Assembly: GCA_002869305.1 (NCBI GenBank) | Contig: PKTC01000006.1 | Span: forward strand, 1 to 5,127 | Origin: Marinilabiliales bacterium | GTDB lineage: Bacteria > Bacteroidota > Bacteroidia > Bacteroidales > UBA12077 | Direction of reading: 5' to 3' | Length of the DNA: 5,127 nucleotides | Shown here: piece by piece, positions 1 through 5,127 of the stretch | Position numbering within the stretch: the stretch's first letter is position 1 | Layout: each line of letters starts with the position of its first letter | Position numbers and translations under genes: made by a program | The notes under the pieces: model-generated | Database searches by the model: none | What the model was told of the DNA's origin: nothing | Seen by the model: only the letters and a program-made list of their open reading frames with translations

Positions 1-702
1 AGTAAAAACTGCAATAGTTAAGAATATGGAAACAGGAATGTGCATTTTTATTACTTTTCTAAATAACATATATCCAAATCCAAGTAATAATGCTATTGCT
101 GCAATTTCTCCCATGGAACCTCCCATATGCCCATAGAATAGCTCCATGTGACTAGGTATATTGCTCATTATTTCAGCCACAGGCCTGCCTGCACTTAATC
201 CTTCTTTCATAACTCCAAGAGGAGTAGCTCCCGTAACAGCATCAGTGTAGCTATTCGTAAAACCTGTTGGAACTGGCCAGCTTGTCATATTTACTGGAAA
301 TGAAATTAATAAGAAAACACGTCCTACTAATGCTGGATTAAAAGGATTATTACCTAATCCTCCAAACGACATTTTACCAACACCGATTGCTACAAGACTA
401 CCAATGATAATAATCCAAATTGGAAGATTTGTAGGGACGTTAAATGCTAATAAGATTCCTGTAACTAAAGCAGAACCATCTGTTATTGAAGGTTCTTGTT
501 TAAGAATAAACTTCTGAATTAACCATTCAAAAGCCAGGCAAGATACTACAGCAGTTAATGTTACAATGATTGCTCCCATTCCAAAAAAATAGATAGAGAA
601 TGCCAGAGCTGGCAACATAGCAATCACTACATCCAACATCAACCGCTTTACGCTTGTATCCTCATAAACATGAGGAGATGGTGATATAAATAATTTATTC
701 AT
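1..702 (-). CDS. rnfD: RnfD, flavinylated membrane subunit of the Rnf complex (partial, C-terminus off the left edge)
   Basis: Rnf membrane subunit D, which carries covalently bound FMN and passes electrons through the membrane part of the ferredoxin:NAD+ oxidoreductase while ions are pumped. Translating the minus strand from ATG 702-700 gives 234 uninterrupted codons to the window edge; family members are usually about 320-350 residues, so roughly the last third is missing. Visible features are the start MNKLFISPSPHV, hydrophobic segments at about residues 21-40, 43-62, 78-110 and 198-214, the family signature GGLGNNPFNPALVGRVF at 114-130, and the flavinylation motif TGAT at 157-160. By analogy with characterised RnfD/NqrB proteins, Thr160 would carry FMN through a phosphoester bond. 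The start codon shares one base with the rnfC stop (TAATG), which argues for translational coupling and fixes the start. No strong ribosome-binding site precedes it. The assignment is firm; only the missing end is unknown. Confidence 0.95.
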   Translation of the reverse strand, partial: MNKLFISPSPHVYEDTSVKRLMLDVVIAMLPALAFSIYFFGMGAIIVTLTAVVSCLAFEWLIQKFILKQEPSITDGSALVTGILLAFNVPTNLPIWIIIIGSLVAIGVGKMSFGGLGNNPFNPALVGRVFLLISFPVNMTSWPVPTGFTNSYTDAVTGATPLGVMKEGLSAGRPVAEIMSNIPSHMELFYGHMGGSMGEIAAIALLLGFGYMLFRKVIKMHIPVSIFLTIAVFT

Positions 703-2033
703 TATTGTTTTCTTGATCTTATGATTTGACTTACTCTGGATTTTCCTAATCGGATATAATCTAATAATGGCAATCCTGCAGGACATGTATAAGCACATGA
801 TCCACATTCAATACAATCCATTACTCCTCCATTTTCCAGTTTATCGTTTTTCTCTAATTGTGCTAACCTATTTAACAAATATGGTTCTAATCCTTGTGGA
901 CAAACTGATACACATTTTGCACAACGGATACAGGTGCTCTCGGTTTTTCTTTTTGCCATTTCTGTTGGCATAATCAAAATTCCTGAAGCTCCCTTTACAA
1001 TAGGAACATCCAGAGAATTAATGGACTTACCCATCATAGGACCACCATTGATGACTTTTCCGGTATCCTCAGGTAATCCACCTGCAGTGTCGATTAGATC
1101 AGCAACCGGAGTTCCAATACGAACCATAAAATTTGAAGGCTTGTGAACTGATTTTCCAGTTACTGTAACCACTCTTTCAAATAAAGGCTTGTTCTTTTGA
1201 ACTGCTTCATAAACAGCATAAGCAGTTCCTACATTGTGAACAACAGCTCCAACATCTAATGGTAATCCTCCAGAAGGAACTTCACGATTAATTAAAGCTT
1301 TTATTAATTGTTTTTCTCCTCCTTGCGGATATTGAACCTTTAATGCATGCACTTCTATACCAGGATAATCCTTAACTAGATTTTGCAGATGCGAAATAGC
1401 ATCTGGTTTGTTGTTCTCTATTCCAATTAAAGCTAAATTTACACTTAAGGCCTTCATTAAAATCTGAATTCCAATAAGCATTTCTTCAGCTTTTTCCAAC
1501 ATCAACCTATGATCAGAAGTTAAATACGGTTCACATTCAACACCATTAATAATTAATACATCTATTTTTTTACCATCAGGAACTGAAAGCTTAACATGTG
1601 AAGGAAATGTTGCTCCTCCTAAACCAACTATACCTGACTCATTGATTTTGTTAATTATTTCTTTATCTGATAAACTGATTTCCTTCTTCAAATCAGTTGA
1701 TTTATCAATACTTTCATTCCATTCATCACCTTCCACATCAATAATAACACAAGGGCGCTTATAACCTGCAGAATCCAATACATTGTCAACTTTTACAACT
1801 GTTCCGGACACCGATGAATGAATGTTAGCAGATACAAAGCCAGTGCTTTCGGCTATTTTATCTCCCACTTTTACTTTATCACCTTTGGCAACAATAGGTT
1901 TAGAGGGAGCACCAATATGTTGAGATATTGGAATTGATACTTGTTTTGGAAGCGGCAATACTTCGATTGCACTATTTGCAGAATATTTACCTTCTGCTGG
2001 ATGAACGCCTCCTTTTGGAAATGTTTTTAACAC
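702..2033 (-). CDS. rnfC: RnfC, NADH-binding iron-sulfur/flavin subunit of the Rnf complex
   Basis: Peripheral cytoplasmic subunit that exchanges electrons with NAD(H) and is related to the 51-kDa subunit of complex I. The protein is 443 residues, a usual length for short Bacteroidota/clostridial RnfC without the long repeat tail of the enterobacterial form. In order: RnfC N-terminal region starting MLKTFPKGGVHP; a lipoyl-like barrel at about 38-83 (GDKVKVGDKIAE, then SSVSGTVVKVD); the nucleotide/FMN-binding core at about 125-280 with GIVGLGGATFPSH (134-146), NGVECEPYL (163-171) and YPQGGEKQ (235-242); an SLBB-like region at about 285-340; and a ferredoxin domain with two CX2CX2CX3CP motifs at C368/371/374/378 and C407/410/413/417. 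The start is GTG (2033-2031), chosen because AGGAGGG lies 5 bases upstream and the N-terminus matches the family. It lies 14 bases after rnfB and overlaps rnfD by one base. Confidence 0.97.
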   Translation of the reverse strand: MLKTFPKGGVHPAEGKYSANSAIEVLPLPKQVSIPISQHIGAPSKPIVAKGDKVKVGDKIAESTGFVSANIHSSVSGTVVKVDNVLDSAGYKRPCVIIDVEGDEWNESIDKSTDLKKEISLSDKEIINKINESGIVGLGGATFPSHVKLSVPDGKKIDVLIINGVECEPYLTSDHRLMLEKAEEMLIGIQILMKALSVNLALIGIENNKPDAISHLQNLVKDYPGIEVHALKVQYPQGGEKQLIKALINREVPSGGLPLDVGAVVHNVGTAYAVYEAVQKNKPLFERVVTVTGKSVHKPSNFMVRIGTPVADLIDTAGGLPEDTGKVINGGPMMGKSINSLDVPIVKGASGILIMPTEMAKRKTESTCIRCAKCVSVCPQGLEPYLLNRLAQLEKNDKLENGGVMDCIECGSCAYTCPAGLPLLDYIRLGKSRVSQIIRSRKQ

Positions 2034-2038
2034 GTTAT

Positions 2039-2045
2039 CCCTCCT
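2039..2045 (-). promoter_or_regulatory. Strong Shine-Dalgarno site of rnfC
   Basis: On the minus strand AGGAGGG (2045-2039) lies 5 bases before the GTG start of rnfC, inside the 14-base gap after the rnfB stop. It decides the GTG start. Such strong sites are uncommon in Bacteroidota, and rseC, rnfB and rnfD in this window lack one. Confidence 0.8.
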
Positions 2046-2047
2046 GT

Positions 2048-2956
2048 TTATTTAGTTTCGTTTTCGTTCGTTTCTTTAGTCTCAGCCTTAGGCGCCTCTT
2101 CCTTAGGAGTATCAGCCTTCTCTTCTTTTACTTTTTTAGGAGGAAAGTTAATCTCTAAGATAGCATTAGTAGGACATTCAGCTACACATTTCCTACATAA
2201 CTTACATTTGTTAGGATCAATGTATGCTAAGAAATTATCCATGGTTATAGCATCGTAAGGACATACTTTGAAACATTTGCTGCATCCAATACAAGCAACA
2301 CTGCATGCTTTTTTTGCTACACCGCCTTTATCCTGGTTGATGCAGGAAACGAAGATTTTTCGGTCTTTTTTATTTTTCTTTCTCAGTTCGATAATGATGT
2401 TTGGACAAGCTTTAACACAAGCTCCACAAGCAGTACATTTATCATCAATAACCACTGGTAAGCCTGTTTCCTGGTCCATGTAAATAGCATCAAAATCACA
2501 TACATCTACACAGTCGCCTAAGCCTAAGCAACCATATTGACATCCTGTTTCGCCTGAGTATAAACTTGAAGAGATAGCACAAGAAGATGCGCCATCGTAA
2601 GAATTAATTCTCTCGCGATGAGCTGGTGAACCTGAACATCGAATAACTGCAACCTGTGGATCTTTTTCTTCAACTGCTTTTCCAAGAATATCAGCAGCTT
2701 GTGCCATGGTTTCATTACCTCCAACTGGACAGTAAAAGGGTGATAAGTCGTCAGCCTTTACTAAAGCCTCGGCAAATCCCCTACATCCAGGGTAACCACA
2801 ACCACCACAATTTGCAGCAGGAAGAATTTCTTCAACCTGATCAATGCGCGGATCTTCATACACCTTAAATTTCTGAGCTACAAAATACAAAATTATTGCA
2901 GCTATCGCCCCAATCGCGCTAAGAGAAATAATAGTAAACAAAATTGTTGCACTCAT
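2048..2956 (-). CDS. rnfB: RnfB, membrane-anchored multi-cluster ferredoxin subunit of the Rnf complex
   Basis: Takes electrons from reduced ferredoxin and feeds them into the Rnf complex on the cytoplasmic face. The 302-residue protein begins with one membrane anchor (about residues 4-27). Next comes the Fe-S domain typical of RnfB, with ligands C50, C53, C58 and C76 (NCGGCGYPGC). Two ferredoxin pairs follow: C139/143/149/153 (CX3CX5CX3C) with C174/177/180/184, then C222/225/228/232 with C251/254/257/261 (both CX2CX2CX3CP). This predicts five [4Fe-4S] clusters, more than the three of the roughly 190-residue enterobacterial RsxB and closer to clostridial/acetogen RnfB. C107, C126, C205 and C218 are extra cysteines. 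Residues 273-302 form a low-complexity Lys/Glu/Pro/Thr tail, probably disordered. The ATG at 2956-2954 is chosen because the anchor follows at once; no clear Shine-Dalgarno is seen. It lies 71 bases after rseC and 14 bases before rnfC. Confidence 0.97.
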   Translation of the reverse strand: MSATILFTIISLSAIGAIAAIILYFVAQKFKVYEDPRIDQVEEILPAANCGGCGYPGCRGFAEALVKADDLSPFYCPVGGNETMAQAADILGKAVEEKDPQVAVIRCSGSPAHRERINSYDGASSCAISSSLYSGETGCQYGCLGLGDCVDVCDFDAIYMDQETGLPVVIDDKCTACGACVKACPNIIIELRKKNKKDRKIFVSCINQDKGGVAKKACSVACIGCSKCFKVCPYDAITMDNFLAYIDPNKCKLCRKCVAECPTNAILEINFPPKKVKEEKADTPKEEAPKAETKETNENETK

Positions 2957-3027
2957 GTTTTTATTATTATTTAGTATTTAGTTTTGAGCTTATTAAATTA
3001 TAAATTATTGAATATCAATTACCTTTT

Positions 3028-3447
3028 TTATATCTTATCAATTGTAAATGTAAATTTCTTACGAATCTTGTCCCTCAAAAAAAACAATATTAGATAATAA
3101 GGAACTAAAACTGATAACGAACTTAATCCTGCTATAGCTTCATTATTTGTTATTGCCGTCAATGCAATCAGTACAAATAATACCAAAACAAATGGTAAAA
3201 CATAACCTAATAACAAGGCACGAAATCCAAGTGATTGCTTTAATGTTACGCTTACTTCTTCTCCAACAGCGTATTGACCAGTGAAATCGTATACCTCCAC
3301 TGACTTCTCCTTCATATCAGCAACCGTGCATACTCCTTTTGCATGACAGGATGCACAACCAGACATTGCCAAAAAGTTAACACTGATTTTGTGACCTTCA
3401 ATGGAATCAATACGTCCCTTATGTTCGATCGATTTAGTATTAGACAT
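3028..3447 (-). CDS. rseC: RseC/MucC-family membrane protein (SoxR-reducing-system type), first gene of the rnf operon
   Basis: Small inner-membrane protein of the RseC/MucC family. In E. coli, RseC and the Rsx (Rnf) complex help keep the SoxR [2Fe-2S] cluster reduced; no SoxR gene is in this window, so the role here is inferred from family and position. The 139-residue protein has a soluble N-terminal half with the cysteine motif CX2CX5C (C31, C34, C40), the same spacing as I recall for E. coli RseC and a plausible metal or cluster site. Two membrane helices follow at about 76-98 and 103-124, then a basic end (RDKIRKKF) that should lie in the cytoplasm. The ATG (3447-3445) gives the expected N-terminus; there is no Shine-Dalgarno, as is common in Bacteroidota. 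It is the most upstream gene on this strand in the cluster, and rnfB follows after 71 bases. Confidence 0.93.
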   Translation of the reverse strand: MSNTKSIEHKGRIDSIEGHKISVNFLAMSGCASCHAKGVCTVADMKEKSVEVYDFTGQYAVGEEVSVTLKQSLGFRALLLGYVLPFVLVLFVLIALTAITNNEAIAGLSSLSVLVPYYLILFFLRDKIRKKFTFTIDKI

Positions 3448-3454
3448 TTGAGTT

Positions 3455-3470
3455 TTTCAAAATTTTGAAA
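3455..3470. repeat. Perfect 16-bp palindrome in the rseC leader
   Basis: TTTCAAAATTTTGAAA reads identically on both strands. It ends 8 bases upstream of the rseC ATG and lies just downstream of the candidate -7 box at 3485-3478, so it would fall at the very start of the transcript. It could be an operator for a dimeric regulator or a weak 6-bp hairpin with a 4-base loop. Because the sequence is AT-rich, chance is not excluded. Confidence 0.4.
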
Positions 3471-3477
3471 TTGGATA

Positions 3478-3485
3478 CAAAAATA
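3478..3485 (-). promoter_or_regulatory. Candidate -7 promoter box for the rseC-rnf operon
   Basis: On the minus strand the sequence is TATTTTTG, an exact match to the Bacteroidota -7 consensus TAnnTTTG, 30 bases upstream of the rseC ATG. No clear -33 TTTG box is seen at the usual 19-21 base spacing, where only a T-run occurs. This would give a short leader of roughly 25 bases. The motif is weak evidence in AT-rich DNA. Confidence 0.4.
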
Positions 3486-3626
3486 ACCGTATTTAAAAAT
3501 TAAAAATTGCTTTTTGTCAGTTTTTAGAACATAATCACTTATTTATTTTAATTTTAAATAAGAGTAGTTCGTGATAAAGTTTTATGTAATAAGCAAAAAT
3601 TCATAACTAAATGGTCAATAAAGACA

Positions 3627-3634
3627 TATATTTG
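3627..3634 (+). promoter_or_regulatory. Candidate -7 promoter box for the lipoprotein gene
   Basis: TATATTTG matches the Bacteroidota -7 consensus TAnnTTTG exactly and ends 23 bases before the ATG at 3658, leaving a leader of about 15-20 bases. No good -33 TTTG box is visible upstream. The position is sensible for a promoter divergent from the rseC one. Confidence 0.4.
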
Positions 3635-3657
3635 CAAAAACATTAACAATACTAATT

Positions 3658-4026
3658 ATGAATAAAATTTCTGCACTATTCTTATTGCTTGTAATGAGTA
3701 TTTTTGTGTCAAATTGTGACAGGCCTGATGTCCTAGACCAGGAAGGAAAGCTTAAGATTGAAAACACAAGTACTTCAAATTATATTACTGGAGTTTATTA
3801 CAGCACAGTAGGTTATGGTTCGAATAGGATTTCAACAAATATTGGACCTGGTGAAAGTAAAACGTTTACTTTTGATATTAAGGATGATGATATTTATGAT
3901 ATTAAAATAACCTCGGACATGACTGGTTACGAAGAATTTACTTATGACCATTATGATTTTGGGTGGAATGAAACTTATATTATTGAGCTTACAGAAGATG
4001 GTTGGTATACTGATTCAACCTGGTAG
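3658..4026 (+). CDS. Small putative lipoprotein of unknown function
   Basis: I do not recognise a family. The 122-residue product begins with a lipoprotein signal peptide: MNK, a hydrophobic stretch at residues 4-18, and a lipobox-like VSNC with the lipidated cysteine at position 20. It is followed by the acidic CDRPD, which may resemble the acidic post-cysteine signals that send Bacteroidota lipoproteins to the cell surface (inference). The mature part (31-122) alternates hydrophobic and polar residues and is rich in Asp, Tyr, Thr and Ser, with KLKIENTS, NIGPGESKTFTF and IYDIKITSD. This suggests a small all-beta domain, perhaps immunoglobulin-like. There are no further cysteines, so no disulfides. 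It stands alone, divergent from the rnf operon and convergent with the DUF3108 gene. A TATATTTG box upstream and a hairpin terminator 20 bases after the stop suggest a monocistronic unit. The signal peptide makes it a confident gene, but its function is open. Confidence 0.85.
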   Translation: MNKISALFLLLVMSIFVSNCDRPDVLDQEGKLKIENTSTSNYITGVYYSTVGYGSNRISTNIGPGESKTFTFDIKDDDIYDIKITSDMTGYEEFTYDHYDFGWNETYIIELTEDGWYTDSTW

Positions 4027-4045
4027 AAGCTTTAATAAATTTTTT

Positions 4046-4077
4046 AAAAGTCTGTCATATTAGTGGCAGACTTTTTT
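4046..4077. terminator. Hairpin terminator shared by convergent genes
   Basis: AAAAGTCTGTCA (4046-4057) pairs with TGGCAGACTTTT (4064-4075) as a 12-bp stem with one G-U wobble and a TATTAG loop. A T-run (to 4077) follows on the plus strand. It starts 20 bases after the lipoprotein stop. On the minus strand it begins directly next to the DUF3108 stop codon (4078-4076) and is followed by an AT-rich tract (TTTTAAAAAATTT), so it can plausibly end transcription in both directions. Confidence 0.85.
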
Positions 4078-4894
4078 AGTATCTTTTAATTAATGATTCT
4101 AAGGGATATTTTAATCCACTAAAATTAACCAATCTTGCCTTCACCGTACCTACAATAATTGGACTTTCCGCCCAAACCGGAATCCGATTCTCGTCGTCTG
4201 TAACCCAAAATACTAAATCCTCACCTCCCTGAAAAACATCACCAGCAACCAAAGAGCCAGTGAATTTTAAGCATCTGAATTTTCCAACCCCTCTAACTTT
4301 TCTTATCTCTTTACCTTTGTATCGCATATAAACATTATGTATCTCGTTATCAAGTAATATTTGAAAAGGTATTTTTTCGTCAATTTGATATTTTGTAAAA
4401 TCAATATTACGAGCTTGATAAATTACTGATACTACGTCGTATGTACAAGGAGGAAAAGCCACAGTATCTCTATAATATGGTTTTCGAGTCTTTTCAATTT
4501 CTGAATATGCAAGCATATTATCATAATCAAAAGTATATTTAATATCGATTAAATAGCCTCCTTCATCAACATCCCGATGAAAATAAACAGGTAATAAATT
4601 ACCAGGATTCACCCACGACTGGTAAACATCACGAACCTGAAAAAACCAATCATAGAATGTATAGGTAATTCCAGTCGCTTTAAGATTTAAAACTTCCTGG
4701 CCAAACATCTGGTCTTTGTTTACTTTGAATTTTACACCTCCAACATCGGTCCAAACCAGTAGCCAATTGTATGTGATTACATAATCTAATTCCTCTCCTA
4801 TTTGAAAGGCTTTATTTTGTATTTCACAATTTTCCTGTGATTTTAAGGCAGATGAACTTAGAATTAAAAAGATAAAAATTAAAAACTTCTGCAT
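4076..4894 (-). CDS. DUF3108-family secreted protein
   Basis: A 272-residue exported protein. The N-terminus MQKFLIFIFLILSSS is a signal peptide with likely cleavage near residue 19 or 20 (LKS/QE). Cysteine 23 is not in a lipobox, so it is predicted periplasmic or outer-membrane-associated rather than a lipoprotein. The mature part has the look of DUF3108: AFQIGEELDYVITYNW (29-44), then mixed beta-strand sequence, IPFQILLDNEIHNVYMRYKG (175-194), and near the C-terminus GGEDLVFWVTDDENRIPVWAE (223-243) followed by GTVKARLVNF. DUF3108 proteins are common in Bacteroidota and Proteobacteria, are thought to form a beta-rich fold, and have no established function. The length is close to full for the family. 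The ATG at 4894-4892 directly precedes the signal peptide. It appears to be transcribed alone; the stop abuts the shared terminator, and I see no convincing promoter box upstream. Confidence 0.88.
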   Translation of the reverse strand: MQKFLIFIFLILSSSALKSQENCEIQNKAFQIGEELDYVITYNWLLVWTDVGGVKFKVNKDQMFGQEVLNLKATGITYTFYDWFFQVRDVYQSWVNPGNLLPVYFHRDVDEGGYLIDIKYTFDYDNMLAYSEIEKTRKPYYRDTVAFPPCTYDVVSVIYQARNIDFTKYQIDEKIPFQILLDNEIHNVYMRYKGKEIRKVRGVGKFRCLKFTGSLVAGDVFQGGEDLVFWVTDDENRIPVWAESPIIVGTVKARLVNFSGLKYPLESLIKRY

Positions 4895-5017
4895 ACTATT
4901 TAATTAAACCATAAACTAATATATACATAACCATTATGGCGCTAATTTATTACACTTATTTATGAGAATTTATAAACTAAAAATAAAATAGCTCAAGCCA
5001 CATAATTCATTATTATA
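4895..5017. other. AT-rich intergenic region, nothing recognised
   Basis: This 123-base gap lies between the possible gene end at 5018 and the DUF3108 start. It should contain the DUF3108 promoter, but no TAnnTTTG box stands out on the minus strand. The only repeat noticed is ATAAACTAA at 4911-4919 and 4972-4980, which is trivial in DNA this AT-rich. No hairpin terminator is visible. Confidence 0.5.
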
Positions 5018-5125
5018 TTAAATTAAATTATTAGATGCAATTAACTTCTTAATTTCAATAGCCAATTGACTATTTATATTGTTATGTATAAAATAATCCA
5101 AATCTTTAATCACTTTTTCTGTATA
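5018..5125 (-). CDS. Possible C-terminal end of a gene running off the right edge
   Basis: Reading the minus strand from 5125 gives 35 open codons and a TAA stop at 5020-5018. The peptide includes YTEKVIKDLDYFIHNN and QLAIEIKKLIASNN, a charged, amphipathic, probably helical sequence that looks protein-like. The other two minus-strand frames hit stops within the first seven codons. A run of this length could occur by chance in AT-rich DNA, and no family is recognisable. If real, it would be co-directional with the DUF3108 gene 123 bases downstream. Confidence 0.45.
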   Translation of the reverse strand, partial: YTEKVIKDLDYFIHNNINSQLAIEIKKLIASNNLI

Positions 5126-5127
5126 AA

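Noticed and set aside
767..1146. Plus-strand open frames (767-973 and 934-1146) antisense to rnfC
   Set aside because: They lie fully within the well-supported rnfC gene on the opposite strand, have no ribosome-binding site or recognisable product, and are best read as shadows.
1928..2158. Plus-strand open frame across the rnfB-rnfC junction
   Set aside because: Its Leu/Phe/Arg-rich product is the complement of the Lys/Glu-rich RnfB tail; there is no independent evidence for a gene.
2268..2868. Other-frame open frames inside rnfB (plus 2268-2483, minus 2524-2724, plus 2656-2868)
   Set aside because: All are embedded in rnfB, whose cysteine motifs fix the true frame; the products resemble nothing.
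2957..3027. Possible internal promoter or regulatory RNA between rseC and rnfB, including the tandem heptamer TATTTAG at 2968-2981 and the short inverted repeat ATTGA/TCAAT at 3007-3019
   Set aside because: No TAnnTTTG box is found on the minus strand, and the repeats are too short and AT-rich to mean much.
4911..4980. Repeated ATAAACTAA (4911-4919 and 4972-4980) upstream of the DUF3108 gene as a possible regulator site pair
   Set aside because: A 9-base match of almost pure A/T in AT-rich intergenic DNA is expected by chance.
1..5127. CRISPR array, tRNA/rRNA, insertion sequence, phage or defence genes
   Set aside because: No regularly spaced repeats, cloverleaf-like sequence, transposase motifs or terminal inverted repeats were seen; the window is accounted for by the genes listed.

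Overview
The window is about two-thirds AT and looks like chromosomal DNA of an anaerobic or facultatively anaerobic Bacteroidota, probably a marine Bacteroidales/Marinilabiliales-type organism. The reasons are the gene order rseC-rnfB-rnfC-rnfD, an RnfC beginning MLKTF.KGG.HP, a Bacteroidota-style lipoprotein signal, two matches to the TAnnTTTG -7 promoter box, and a DUF3108 secreted protein. The taxonomic placement is inferred; no rRNA or species marker is present.

Layout. Positions 1-3447, all on the minus strand, carry the first four genes of an Rnf operon, transcribed right to left: rseC (3447-3028), rnfB (2956-2048), rnfC (2033-702) and rnfD (702 to beyond position 1, 234 codons present). 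The rest of the operon (rnfG, rnfE, rnfA expected) should lie beyond position 1. Positions 3448-3657 are a divergent intergenic region with candidate promoters in both directions and a perfect 16-bp palindrome just upstream of rseC. Positions 3658-4026 (plus strand) encode a small orphan lipoprotein. It converges on a DUF3108 secreted protein (4894-4076, minus), and the two share a compact hairpin terminator at 4046-4077. Positions 4895-5017 hold nothing recognisable. The C-terminal 35 codons of a possible further minus-strand gene run off the right edge.

Function. RnfBCD are the ferredoxin-side and NAD-side electron-transfer subunits plus a flavinylated membrane subunit of the Rnf complex, an ion-pumping ferredoxin:NAD+ oxidoreductase. 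RnfB carries an N-terminal membrane anchor and motifs for five [4Fe-4S] clusters. RnfC carries NADH/FMN-binding and two [4Fe-4S] motifs. RnfD carries the TGAT covalent-FMN motif. RseC is the small membrane protein that often travels with rnf/rsx genes. The lipoprotein and the DUF3108 protein have no evident functional link to Rnf.

Most of the window is a well-known energy-conservation operon with ordinary neighbours. I found no convincing new biological system. The items most worth a second look are the palindrome in front of rseC, the uncharacterised lipoprotein, the strong Shine-Dalgarno/GTG start of rnfC, and the shared terminator.
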